Part shown: piece by piece, positions 1 to 8,590 of the stretch
Numbering within the stretch: the stretch's first letter is position 1
Layout: each line of letters starts with the position of its first letter
Source: Paracoccaceae bacterium
Lineage (GTDB): Bacteria > Pseudomonadota > Alphaproteobacteria > Rhodobacterales > Rhodobacteraceae
Assembly: GCA_027082975.1 (NCBI GenBank)
Contig: JALWTH010000411.1
Span: 1-34,255, forward strand
DNA: 34,255 bases
Reading direction: 5' to 3'
The notes under the pieces: generated by a model
The model's database searches: none
Seen by the model: only the letters and a program-made list of their open reading frames with translations
What the model was told of the DNA's origin: nothing
Position numbers and translations under genes: made by a program

Positions 1-376
1 GGATCGGGGGGGCGAGCCACAGGCGGCGCGCCCCCCCGATCCAGCGCGCGAGCCCCGAAGCCGCGCCCCAGAACAGCGCCAGCCCGCCCGCCATGAACAA
101 GAGCGCGAAGGGCGCCATCCAGCCGTAGCGCTCCGGTTCGACCAGAAAGGGCGAGATGAGCCAATTGAGCGTGCCGGCGAAATAGCCGAGCCCCAGCGCC
201 CAGCCCGCCAGCGCGGCGCGGCGCGCGGTGGCGGCGCTGCGGGCGAGCCAGCAGCCCGCCGCGAGCCCGGCAATCCCCAGCCACCACAGGCCAAGGGGCG
301 CATGTCCCAGCGAAGCCACCGCCCCCGCGCCGAGGCTGGCAGAGAACAGGAAGCGCCGCCCCGGCGCCTCAGCCAC
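1..376 (-). CDS. lnt: Apolipoprotein N-acyltransferase, N-terminal part (runs off the window start)
   Basis: Reverse translation from GTG at 376: [50 protein letters not shown]...ALGLGYFAGTLNWLISPFLVEPERYGWMAPFALLFMAGGLALFWG, typical Lnt N-terminus; start overlaps corC stop (GTGGCTGA); order ybeY-corC-lnt is canonical. Confidence 0.85.
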   Translation of the reverse strand, partial: MAEAPGRRFLFSASLGAGAVASLGHAPLGLWWLGIAGLAAGCWLARSAATARRAALAGWALGLGYFAGTLNWLISPFLVEPERYGWMAPFALLFMAGGLALFWGAASGLARWIGGARRLWLAPPI

Positions 377-1313
377 CGGAGCCACCAAAGCCGCCAGCGC
401 CCCCGGAGCCGCCGCCGCCCCCCGCCCGCTGCGGCAGGCGGATGCGCGCCGCATCAAGCGCCTGCGCATCCACCACCTCGAATTCGGCCCCGCCCGGATG
501 ACCGATCACCTCGCCGCGCACCGGCACCCGGCCCGAAAGCAGGAAGACCAGCCCGCCCAGCGTGTCGATCTCGTCATCCTCCGGCGCCTCCCCGCGCAGG
601 CGCATCCCGATCTCGGCTTCGAATTCGTCGAGCGGCGCGCGCGCCTCGGCCAGGTAGCAGCCCGGCGCCTCCTCGGCCCAGAACGGCCCCTCGTCGGTAT
701 CGTGCTCGTCCTCGATCTCGCCCACCACCTGCTCCACCAGATCTTCCAGCGTCACCAGCCCGTCGACTCCGCCATATTCGTCGATCACCAGCGCCATGTG
801 GATGCGCTCGGCCTGCATCTTCTGCAGCAGCACGCCGATGGGCATCGAGGGCGGCGCATAGATGAGCGGGCGCAGCAGGGCCTTGAGGTCGAAGGGCGCT
901 TGCTCGCCGTTGCGGCAGTCGAAGCCGTGGGTGAGGGCGAAATCCTTGAGGTGGACGAGGCCCACCGGGGTATCGAGCGTGCCGTCATAGACCGGCAGGC
1001 GGGTAAGGCCGCTGTCGCGAAACAGCGCCACCAGGTCGTCGCGGGAGATGTCCAGCGGGGCCGAGGTGATCTCGGCGGAGGGGATCATCACGTCTTCGAG
1101 CCTGAGACGCTTGAGATTGACCATGCCCGGCACGATCGGCTGGGCCGCGCCCTCGGAGGGAGCGTCGGCGCTGGCCGCCTCGCCCACATCTGCCGGTGAA
1201 AGCGCGCCGATGATCCGGCGCAGAAAGCCGCCCCCGCCCCTCTCTTGCCCTTCTTCGGCTTCCGCCTGCGCGCCCCGCGCCGCGGCAGAAGGTCCTTCGC
1301 CTGAATCGCCCAT
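369..1313 (-). CDS. corC: HlyC/CorC family protein (CBS pair + CorC_HlyC domain)
   Basis: 314-aa ORF with [65 protein letters not shown] motifs. Confidence 0.92.
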   Translation of the reverse strand: MGDSGEGPSAAARGAQAEAEEGQERGGGGFLRRIIGALSPADVGEAASADAPSEGAAQPIVPGMVNLKRLRLEDVMIPSAEITSAPLDISRDDLVALFRDSGLTRLPVYDGTLDTPVGLVHLKDFALTHGFDCRNGEQAPFDLKALLRPLIYAPPSMPIGVLLQKMQAERIHMALVIDEYGGVDGLVTLEDLVEQVVGEIEDEHDTDEGPFWAEEAPGCYLAEARAPLDEFEAEIGMRLRGEAPEDDEIDTLGGLVFLLSGRVPVRGEVIGHPGGAEFEVVDAQALDAARIRLPQRAGGGGGSGGAGGFGGSGG

Positions 1314-1334
1314 TGTCCCTTTCCAGATGCGGGG

Positions 1335-1823
1335 TCAGCCCCCCTCGTCTCCATATGGGTCCGAAATGCCCAGCTTGCCAAGTATTTCCACCTCCAGCGC
1401 CTCCATTTCGGCGGCTTCGGTCTCGTCAATGTGATCAAAACCCAACAGATGCAGGCAGCCATGGACCAGAAGATGGGTCACGTGGTCGCCAAAGGCCTTG
1501 CCCTGCGCGCCCGCCTCGCGCGCGCAGGTGTCATAGGCGATGGCGATGTCGCCGAGCTCCGCCGGGGCGGTTTGCGCGCGGATATCCGCCGGCGTCGCGC
1601 CCGCGCGCGCGGGCCAGGAGAGCACGTTGGTGGGGGCGGATTTGCCGCGAAACTCGGCGTTGAGCGCGGCGATGCGGGCATCGTCGCAGCCCAGCAGGCT
1701 GATCTCGCACAGCGCCGGGTCGAGGACGAGGCGCGCCAGCACCGCCCCGCAGGCCCGCTCGGCCAGGCCGGCAAGCCCCGCCTGCTCCCAGCGCGCATCT
1801 TCGATCAGTATTTCAAGGCTCAT
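1335..1823 (-). CDS. ybeY: Endoribonuclease/rRNA maturation factor YbeY
   Basis: Metal-binding motif HLLVHGCLHLLGFDH; start taken at MSLEILIEDARWEQ within ORF 1335..1865; upstream of corC. Confidence 0.92.
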   Translation of the reverse strand: MSLEILIEDARWEQAGLAGLAERACGAVLARLVLDPALCEISLLGCDDARIAALNAEFRGKSAPTNVLSWPARAGATPADIRAQTAPAELGDIAIAYDTCAREAGAQGKAFGDHVTHLLVHGCLHLLGFDHIDETEAAEMEALEVEILGKLGISDPYGDEGG

Positions 1824-1945
1824 CCCGCCGGTCCCGTCCCTGGCGCTTTCGTGCCGGCGAAACATGCCGGCGATGGCGCATCATGCGGCAAAAGCCGGCC
1901 GCTGTCGAGCCGGTGCCGATCTGCTCAGGCGGCGAGGGCGGCGCC

Positions 1946-1964
1946 GATTTTTCTGCGAAAAATC
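1946..1964. repeat. Perfect hairpin GATTTTTC-TGC-GAAAAATC (copy 1)
   Basis: Read directly: gatttttctgcgaaaaatc, 8-bp arms; same 19-mer recurs at 5386-5404, both preceded by gcgagggcggcg. Confidence 0.85.
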
Positions 1965-2012
1965 GTGCCCCCCTCCCCCTTTGCGCCGATCCCGCGCGCA
2001 TCGCCGCGCACA

Positions 2013-3413
2013 TCACCTGGTGACGATCTCCGGCCCCATCAGCGTATTGGGCAGCCAGGTGGAGAGGAACGGGATATAGGTCACCATGACCAGGAACACC
2101 ATCAGCACCGCGAGGAAGGGCAGCGCCGCGCGCACCACCTTCATCATCGGCATGCCCGCAACGCCGGAGGTCACGAACAGGTTGAGCCCCACCGGCGGGG
2201 TGATCATGCCGATCTCCATGTTCACCACCATGATGATGCCCAGGTGGATCGGGTCCACCCCCAGCTCGATGGCGATGGGAAAGACCAGCGGCGCCACGAT
2301 CACGATCAGCCCCGAAGGCTCCATGAACTGCCCGCCGATCAGCAGGATCACGTTGACCACCACGAGGAACATGATCTTGCCGAAACCCGCGCTCAGCATG
2401 GCATTGGCGATGCTCTGGGGGATCTGCTCGTCGGTCAGCACATGCTTGAGGATCAGCGCATTGGCGATGATGAACATCAGCGTCACCGTCAGCCGCCCGG
2501 CCTCGAACAGCGTGTCGCGGGTGTCGCGGTGAAAAAGGGCGGTGACCAGCGCCTGCGGCTTTTGCAGCAGGTTGAGGCGGGCGCCGTCGTTGTTCTTTTC
2601 CGCAAGCGGCCCCATGTCGCGATAGACGAAGGTGGCGACCACAAAGGCATAGATCGCCGCCACCGCCGCCGCTTCGGTCGGGGTGAACAGCGCGCCGATC
2701 CCCAGGGGAGGGATGCCGTAAATGCCGAGCATGATGATGACGATCAGCATCAGCCCCCAGAAGGCATCGGCAAAGCTCTCCCAGACCTCGCGCCAGCCGG
2801 CGAAATCGCCCTTGGGCATGTCCCTGAGCGTGGCGATGACATAGATCGCCACCATCAGCATGAGCCCGGCGAGGATGCCCGGGATCACCCCGGCGAGAAA
2901 CATCCGCCCCACCGAGACCTCGACCGCGCTGGCATAGACCACCATGACGATGGAAGGCGGGATCAGGATGCCGAGCGTGCCGGCATTGCAGATCACGCCT
3001 GCGGCGAAATCCCTGCTGTAGCCCACCTGGCGCATGGCGGCGATGACGATCGAGCCGATCGCCACCACGGTCGCGGGCGAGGAGCCGGAGAGGGCCGCGA
3101 ACATCATGCAGGCAAACACCCCCGAAATCGCCAGCCCGCCGCGAAAATGCCCCACCACGGCGATGGAAAAGCGGATGATCCGCTGCGCCACGCCGCCGGT
3201 GGACATGAAGGTGGAGGCGAGGATGAAGAACGGGATCGCCAGGAGCGTGTAATGCCCGGCCTCGGCCTGGTAGAAGCTCTGCGCCACCGAAGCCAGCGAG
3301 GAATCGGAAAACAGCAGCAGGAAGATGATCGAGCTGAGCCCCAGCGAAATCGCGATCGGCACCCCGATCAGCAGGAAGCCGACCACCATGGCAAAGAGGA
3401 ATACGACGTCCAT
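2013..3413 (-). CDS. dctM: TRAP transporter large permease DctM
   Basis: MDVVFLFAMVVGFLLIGVPIAISLGLSSIIFLL..., GSSPATVVAIGSIVIAAM, GILIPPSIVMVVYASAVEVSVGRMFLAGVIPG, TPTEAAAVAAIYA: TRAP DctM signature. Confidence 0.95.
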   Translation of the reverse strand: MDVVFLFAMVVGFLLIGVPIAISLGLSSIIFLLLFSDSSLASVAQSFYQAEAGHYTLLAIPFFILASTFMSTGGVAQRIIRFSIAVVGHFRGGLAISGVFACMMFAALSGSSPATVVAIGSIVIAAMRQVGYSRDFAAGVICNAGTLGILIPPSIVMVVYASAVEVSVGRMFLAGVIPGILAGLMLMVAIYVIATLRDMPKGDFAGWREVWESFADAFWGLMLIVIIMLGIYGIPPLGIGALFTPTEAAAVAAIYAFVVATFVYRDMGPLAEKNNDGARLNLLQKPQALVTALFHRDTRDTLFEAGRLTVTLMFIIANALILKHVLTDEQIPQSIANAMLSAGFGKIMFLVVVNVILLIGGQFMEPSGLIVIVAPLVFPIAIELGVDPIHLGIIMVVNMEIGMITPPVGLNLFVTSGVAGMPMMKVVRAALPFLAVLMVFLVMVTYIPFLSTWLPNTLMGPEIVTR

Positions 3414-3414
3414 C

Positions 3415-4137
3415 CTACTTCTCCTCCCCGCCCGCAACTCCGCCCGCAACGCCGCCCGCATCGTCGCCGTCAAGGGCGGCATCCACCGTTTCGCCGCTGC
3501 CGATTTCGGCAATGTCGTCCTCGACCTCGTGGCTGACGATCAGGCTGTCGGCGCGCCCGGTCCAGATCGCCCAGGTGGCCTGCAGAAAGCGCCACAGCAA
3601 GAGCGCCATGCCCACGGGCAGGATCACATAGGGCACCACGCGGGGCAGCTTGTCATAGCTTTCGCCGTAATTGATCCAGTCTTCCAGAAAGCGCAGGAAG
3701 CCGGGCATCGGCACCTGATCGGTGATGTAGAAGGAGCGCCCGCGCGCGTGCCAGTCGAAGCCGGTGGGAAACCAGCGCCCGGTGGTCGGCGGCAGCTCCG
3801 CATAGGGCGCCCAGTAATCCCATGCGCCCTTGAGCAGCAAAAAGGCATAAAGGACGCAGAAGAGCGCCGCCAGCAGCGCCACCGCCCGGCGCGCGCGCGG
3901 CGACAGGGTATTGGTGAGCGCATCCACGCCCAGATGCGCCGTCACCTTCACCCCGTAGCTGACCCCGAACAGCACCAGCCAGGCAAACAGGATCAGCACC
4001 ACTTCGAGGCCCCAGACCAGCATCGAGTTGAACACGTAGCGCAGGATCACGTTGACAAAGGTGAGCACGGTCATCAGCCCGAGCAGCAGGGCGATCGCCG
4101 TCTCCTCGAAGCTCGCGCGTTTTCGCGATTGGCGCAT
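3415..4137 (-). CDS. dctQ: TRAP transporter small permease DctQ
   Basis: 4-TM protein between dctP and dctM; VLRYVFNSMLVWGLEVVLILFAWLVLFGVSYGVKVTAHLGVDAL; start at MRQSRKRASFEET. Confidence 0.9.
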   Translation of the reverse strand: MRQSRKRASFEETAIALLLGLMTVLTFVNVILRYVFNSMLVWGLEVVLILFAWLVLFGVSYGVKVTAHLGVDALTNTLSPRARRAVALLAALFCVLYAFLLLKGAWDYWAPYAELPPTTGRWFPTGFDWHARGRSFYITDQVPMPGFLRFLEDWINYGESYDKLPRVVPYVILPVGMALLLWRFLQATWAIWTGRADSLIVSHEVEDDIAEIGSGETVDAALDGDDAGGVAGGVAGGEEK

Positions 4138-4181
4138 GGTCCCCTCCCGTATCGCAGCCGGTGTTCCGGTCTGCATCCGCA

Positions 4182-4207
4182 CGGGCGGCGGTGCGCGCCG
4201 CCGCCCG
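4182..4207 (-). terminator. Intercistronic stem-loop between dctP and dctQ
   Basis: cgggcggcgg-tgcgcg-ccgccgcccg, perfect 10-bp stem, 6-nt loop, in the dctP-dctQ gap; no U tract, so attenuator/mRNA stabiliser as likely as terminator. Confidence 0.55.
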
Positions 4208-4263
4208 GTTTCTCTCGGCCGCCCCCGCGCGGGAGCGGCAGGCCGGCAAGCGGCCTAGGGAGC

Positions 4264-5274
4264 CTAGTGCATGGCGTTGATTTCCTGGGCGGCGGCGATG
4301 TTTTCCTCGCCCACGTCGCCCTTGAACTGCTCCCAGACCGGCTTCATCGCATCGACCCATGCCTGGCGCTGCTCCGGCGTCAGCTGGCGCACCACGCCGC
4401 CGGCGTCGATGATCGACTGCTTGGCCGCCTCGTTCACCGCAAAGGCCTCGGCATTGCGGGTCGCGGTCACCTCGTCGAGGATCTGCTTGAGCTGGCTGCG
4501 CACGTCTTCGGGCAGGCCTTCCCACCAGTCCACATTGGTCACCACCAGGTAGTCGATGATGCCGTGATTGGTCTCGGTCACGCCGTCCTGCACCTCGAAG
4601 AACTTCTTGCCGTAGATGTTGGACCAGGTGTTTTCCTGCCCGTCCACGACCCCGGTCTGCAGCGCGCCATAGACCTCGGAAAAGGCCATCGGCTGGGCGG
4701 TGGCGCCGAGCGCCTCCATCTGCGCGATCAGCACGTCGGAGGGCTGCACGCGGAACTTGAGCCCGGCCGCGTCAGAGGGCAGGATCAGCGGCTTGTTGGC
4801 CGAGAACTGCTTCATGCCGTTATGCCAGAAGGCCAGGCCCAGCAGGCCCCGGCGCACCATGCTTTCCTTCAGCGCCTGGCCGGTCTCGGACTGCTGGAAG
4901 GCATCCACCGCGTCCATGTTCTTGAACATGAACGGCAGGTCGAAGATGCGGAAGCGCTTGGTGAAGGCCTCGAATTTCGACAAGGAAGGCGCCGCCATCT
5001 GCACGTCGCCCTGCAGCATGGCTTCGAGCACCTGGTTGTCGTTGTAGAGCGTGGAGTTCGGATAGACCTCCATGCAGGCCTTGCCGTCCATCTCCTCGTT
5101 CACCCGCTTGGCCAGCAGGGTGGCGGCGATGCCCTTGGGGTGGCGGTCGGTATTGGTGACGTGGCTGAACTTGATGACGATTTCGCCCTCGTCGCAGCCC
5201 GGCGAGGCCAGCGCGGTGCTGGCGCCGAGGCCGAGCGCGACGGTTGCGGCGGCGGCAATGGTCAGGAATTTCAT
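4264..5274 (-). CDS. dctP: TRAP C4-dicarboxylate periplasmic binding protein DctP
   Basis: Signal peptide MKFLTIAAAATVALGLGASTALA; IKFSHVTNTDRHPKGIAA, GLKFRVQPSDV, FSEVYGALQTGVVDGQENTWSNIY: DctP family hallmarks. Confidence 0.95.
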   Translation of the reverse strand: MKFLTIAAAATVALGLGASTALASPGCDEGEIVIKFSHVTNTDRHPKGIAATLLAKRVNEEMDGKACMEVYPNSTLYNDNQVLEAMLQGDVQMAAPSLSKFEAFTKRFRIFDLPFMFKNMDAVDAFQQSETGQALKESMVRRGLLGLAFWHNGMKQFSANKPLILPSDAAGLKFRVQPSDVLIAQMEALGATAQPMAFSEVYGALQTGVVDGQENTWSNIYGKKFFEVQDGVTETNHGIIDYLVVTNVDWWEGLPEDVRSQLKQILDEVTATRNAEAFAVNEAAKQSIIDAGGVVRQLTPEQRQAWVDAMKPVWEQFKGDVGEENIAAAQEINAMH

Positions 5275-5385
5275 GGCTCTTGTCCTCCCAGACAGAAACA
5301 GGTTGGGCGCCCGGGCGGGCGCATGGGGCGATTGGGCCATGAAAGGCGGGCTGGCTCAAGCAAAAGTGACGCGCGCGAGGGCGGC

Positions 5386-5404
5386 GATTTTTCTGCGAAA
5401 AATC
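5386..5404. repeat. Perfect hairpin GATTTTTC-TGC-GAAAAATC (copy 2)
   Basis: Identical 19-mer to 1946-1964, in the dctD-dctP intergenic region. Confidence 0.85.
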
Positions 5405-5452
5405 AAGGCGGTGGAGCGGGAGGCGCGGATCCCGCCGCGGTGGCGCGGGGGG

Positions 5453-5505
5453 ATGTGCGGATATTCGCACGCGCGCAGGCGGCATATGTGTGAAAATCCG
5501 CACAT
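5453..5505. promoter_or_regulatory. Tandem near-palindromic sites, putative DctD operators upstream of dctP
   Basis: atgtgcggatattcgcac (5453-5470) and gtgtgaaaatccgcacat (5488-5505) are inverted repeats with 2 mismatches in 18; each is itself an imperfect palindrome; centres 33 bp apart. Confidence 0.6.
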
Positions 5506-5533
5506 TTCGGGCGAATCCCCCCAGCGGCGCCCC

Positions 5534-6763
5534 TCAGCGGCGAAAGTCCTCCGGGCGCAGGCGGTGGCGGGCGAGCTTGTCGTAAAAGGTCTTGCGCGGC
5601 AGTTTCAGGGCCGCCGCGGCGCGGCTGGCATGGCCCTGGTGCTTTTCCAGCGCCTCGATCAGCAGCGAGCGTTCGACCCGGGCGAGGCGCTCGGCGAGGC
5701 CGAGGCTTTCGTCGGGCGCGCGCTCGCTCTCGAGCCCCATGGCAAAGCGCATCGCCGTATTCATCAGCGCGCGGGCATTGCCGGGCCAGTCGCGCGCCAT
5801 CAGGCTGGCGGTATATTCGGGGGTGATCTCGGGCGCTTCCAGCCCGGCCTGTTCGCAGGCCAGCGCGACATAGTGGCGAAACAGCACCGGGATGTCCTCG
5901 GGCCGCTCGCGCAGGGCCGGGATGCGGATGCGCAGGATGTCGAGCCGGTAGAACAGGTCGGCATTGAAGCGCCCGGCCTCGGCCTCCTGTTCGAGCCGGC
6001 GGCAGGTGCCGGCGATCAGGCGGGTGCCGGCGGGGCGGTCGAGATGGTCGAGCAGGGCGAACTGCACCTCCGGGGCGAGGGCCGCCACCTCGTCGAGAAA
6101 CAGCGTGCCGCCGCGCGCCGCCGACAGCCCCTCGGCCAGCCCGGCGCGGTCCAGCCCCGCCGCGGCGAGCTTGACGAAGGGCCGGGTGGCGTCGCCCGAG
6201 AGCTGGTGAATCGCGTCGGCCACCTTGGACGTGCCCGATCCCGGCTCGCCGCAGATCAGCACTTCGGCCTGGCTGCGCGCGGCCAGGCGCACCCGCTGGC
6301 GCAGCTTTTCGGCCAGCGCGGAATTGCCGTGCAGCAGGCGCGCGGCGGCATCCCCGCTCTCGCAGCGGCGCGCCTGGCGGCGGTTTTCCAGCACCACCGC
6401 GCGCTGCTGCAGGGCGCGCTCGAGCACCGCCATCAGATCGCCCGGCTCGCAGGGCTTTTCGAGAAAGGCATAGGCGCCCCCCTTCATCCCGCGCACCGCC
6501 ATGGGTATGTCGCCCTCGCCGGTGAGCAGGATCACCGGCAGGTCCGGGTCCACCTTGCGGGCAAGTTCGAGCAGGGCGAAGCCGTCGCGCCCGGGCATGC
6601 GGATATCGGAGAGCACCACGCCGGGGAAATCGGCGCGGATATGGTCCTTGGCCTCGATATAGGAGGCGGCGGTGACCGGCTCCCGCCCGCCCAGTTCGAT
6701 GGTCTGGGCCAGTGCTTCGCGCACCATGGCGTCGTCATCGACCAGCAGCACCTTGCCCGTCAT
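5534..6763 (-). CDS. dctD: DctD-like NtrC-family response regulator (REC + degenerate AAA+ + Fis HTH)
   Basis: MTGKVLLVDDDAMVREALAQTIEL receiver; GGTLFLDEV, FNADLFYRLDILRIRIPALRERPEDIP AAA+ motifs; C-terminal GHASRAAAALKLPRKTFYDKLARH HTH; coupled to dctB. GAFTGA absent. Confidence 0.88.
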   Translation of the reverse strand: MTGKVLLVDDDAMVREALAQTIELGGREPVTAASYIEAKDHIRADFPGVVLSDIRMPGRDGFALLELARKVDPDLPVILLTGEGDIPMAVRGMKGGAYAFLEKPCEPGDLMAVLERALQQRAVVLENRRQARRCESGDAAARLLHGNSALAEKLRQRVRLAARSQAEVLICGEPGSGTSKVADAIHQLSGDATRPFVKLAAAGLDRAGLAEGLSAARGGTLFLDEVAALAPEVQFALLDHLDRPAGTRLIAGTCRRLEQEAEAGRFNADLFYRLDILRIRIPALRERPEDIPVLFRHYVALACEQAGLEAPEITPEYTASLMARDWPGNARALMNTAMRFAMGLESERAPDESLGLAERLARVERSLLIEALEKHQGHASRAAAALKLPRKTFYDKLARHRLRPEDFRR

Positions 6764-8520
6764 GCCGCCGCCTCCCGCTCGTCCCAGGTCTCGAGCTCGA
6801 CGCTGAAGCACGCCCCCTCGCCGGTATTGCGGGCGCGGATATTGCCGCCGAAGCTCTGCACCAGCCCGTAGGAGATCGACAGCCCCAGCCCCATGCCTTC
6901 GCCGCCTTCGCCGCCTTCGCCGCTGCCCACTTCCTTGGTGGTGTAGAAGGGCTCGAACACCTTTTCGGGCTCGGCAATGCCGGGGCCGGTATCGGTGACA
7001 TGCACCGCCAGACGCCCGCCGGCCCGGGCGATGTCGATACGGATGCGCCGCGCGCCCGCCTGCCCGGTCATGGCATCGGCGGAATTGGTGATCAGGTTGA
7101 CGAAAACCTGGGTCAGGCGCACATCGCCCGCGCGCACGAAGAGCGGCGCCGGCGGCGGTGTCCAGTCCAGCGCGACGCCCTCGCGGGCGAGGTGGGATGC
7201 GGTGAGTTCTGCAGCGTTTTCAATGACCTGCACCAGATCGACGCGGCCCACCGGCTCGGCCTCGTTGCGCGCGAAAGCGCGCAGGTTCTGGATGATCCGC
7301 CCCATGCGCCGGGCGAGGTCGGAAATGCGGCCGAGGTTCCGGGCGGCTTTCTCGGGATCGCCGCGCTTCAGGAACTGGGCGGCGTTCTCGGCAAAGGAGC
7401 GGATCGCCATCAGCGGCTGGTTGAGCTCGTGGCTGATCCCGGCGCTCATCTGGCCCAGCGCGCCGAGCTTGCCGGCCTGCACCAGGTCGGCCTGGGCCTG
7501 CTTGAGCGCCGCTTCCGCCTCGCGCCGCTCGCCGATCTCGCGGGTCAGTTCGGCATTGGCCGCGACCAGCGCCGCGGTGCGCTCGGCGACCCTGCCTTCC
7601 AGCTGGGCATTGGCCTCGGCCAGGGTGCGCCGGCGCTCGGCGGCGAGAAACAGAAAGGCGCCGAAGACCAGCACCAGGGCGGCAGCCACCGCGGCCTGCA
7701 GCGCGGCGCCGTGCCGGGCCGGGGCGGTCGCGGCGAGGATCTCGGCGCTGAGGCCGATCACCGGCAGCGACTGGCTGAGATGCAGCGCCTCGGCGGGCAG
7801 GTAGGGGCCGGCATCGAGGCGCCAGATGTCGTGCCCGGCAAGCCGGCGGGGGGCATGGCCGAGAAAGCCCGGGCCGGTGCGGTCGCGCAGGAGCACTTCG
7901 GAGCGGTTCGAGACGATCACCCGCCCGGCCCCGTCGGTGAAGAACACCACCGCCGGGCTGGTCGGCCAGTTCTGCTCGAAGCGCAACACATCCACCTCGG
8001 CGATCACCGCGCCGCGTGCCGGGCCCGGCGCGGCAAAGACCGGCGCGGCAAAGGCAAACAGCCGCCGCGCCTGCCCGTCAGCGCGCCCCTCGATGCGGCT
8101 CGCGGTGCCCAGCGCGCCGTTGAGCGCGCGCAGCAGCGGCTGGCGGCGGCGGTCGAGCGCCTGGCCGACAAGGCCGGGATCGGAGGCGGCGACGATGCGC
8201 CCGGACCTGCCGACCAGCGCCAGCGAGGAAGCGCCGGTCTTGTCGGCCACCTCGCGCAGCAGGGCATTGGCCGCGGCCGCCTCGCCGCGCCCTTCGAGGC
8301 GCGCCACCAGCACCGGGTGTTCGGCCAGCACCACCACCAGGTCGCGGGTGCGAAACAGGTGGCTGGTCAGCCGGTCCGAAGCCAGGTCGAGATCGCTTTG
8401 CGCCTTGGCCGCAAGCTGGGCGAGGGCGCCGCGCCAGGCCAGGTGCCAGACGCCGAGGCTCACCGCCGCCAGCGTGGCGGCAAAGGCAAGGATCCAGAGC
8501 GGGCGGCGGGTGGTGAACAT
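6760..8520 (-). CDS. dctB: DctB-like sensor histidine kinase
   Basis: N-terminal TM and extracytoplasmic sensor; H-box GQMSAGISHELNQPLMAIRSFAENA; HATPase GLGLSISYGLVQSFGGNIRA; overlaps dctD start. Confidence 0.92.
   Translation of the reverse strand: MFTTRRPLWILAFAATLAAVSLGVWHLAWRGALAQLAAKAQSDLDLASDRLTSHLFRTRDLVVVLAEHPVLVARLEGRGEAAAANALLREVADKTGASSLALVGRSGRIVAASDPGLVGQALDRRRQPLLRALNGALGTASRIEGRADGQARRLFAFAAPVFAAPGPARGAVIAEVDVLRFEQNWPTSPAVVFFTDGAGRVIVSNRSEVLLRDRTGPGFLGHAPRRLAGHDIWRLDAGPYLPAEALHLSQSLPVIGLSAEILAATAPARHGAALQAAVAAALVLVFGAFLFLAAERRRTLAEANAQLEGRVAERTAALVAANAELTREIGERREAEAALKQAQADLVQAGKLGALGQMSAGISHELNQPLMAIRSFAENAAQFLKRGDPEKAARNLGRISDLARRMGRIIQNLRAFARNEAEPVGRVDLVQVIENAAELTASHLAREGVALDWTPPPAPLFVRAGDVRLTQVFVNLITNSADAMTGQAGARRIRIDIARAGGRLAVHVTDTGPGIAEPEKVFEPFYTTKEVGSGEGGEGGEGMGLGLSISYGLVQSFGGNIRARNTGEGACFSVELETWDEREAAA
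6895..6921. repeat. 9-bp x3 in-frame tandem repeat in dctB (ATP-lid region)
   Basis: gccttcgcc x3; encodes the (GEG)n stretch in GSGEGGEGGEGMGLGLS. Confidence 0.85.
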
Positions 8521-8554
8521 GGGTGCAGGTTAGGACGCCGCCACCCGGACCACA

Positions 8555-8575
8555 AGCGCCCCGGAGGGGGGCGCT
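8555..8575 (-). terminator. Stem-loop between dctB and the SseB-like gene
   Basis: agcgcccc-ggagg-ggggcgct, perfect 8-bp stem in the 70-bp intergenic gap; no U tract. Confidence 0.4.
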
Positions 8576-8590
8576 CCCAGCCCGCCCGGC

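Noticed and set aside
1-42. 14-bp inverted repeat ggatcgggggggcg/cgcccccccgatcc at the window start
   Set aside because: Lies inside lnt coding sequence (ARWIGGARRLWLAPPI) and is explained by codon composition; window edge prevents judging more.
4250-4270. dctP stop region ctaggctccctagg as another copy of the TAGGCTCAGGACCC motif
   Set aside because: Identity stops after TAGGCTC (7 nt); too short to include with the other copies.
5275-5450. Sigma-54 -24/-12 promoter for dctP
   Set aside because: Only a weak TTTTGCT-like -12 element with no GG at the required spacing was seen.
1431-5493. Long plus-strand ORFs (701 aa at 1431..3536; 722 aa at 3325..5493)
   Set aside because: Antisense to ybeY, dctM, dctQ and dctP; His/Arg/Gly/Asp-rich composition typical of shadow frames in high-GC DNA.
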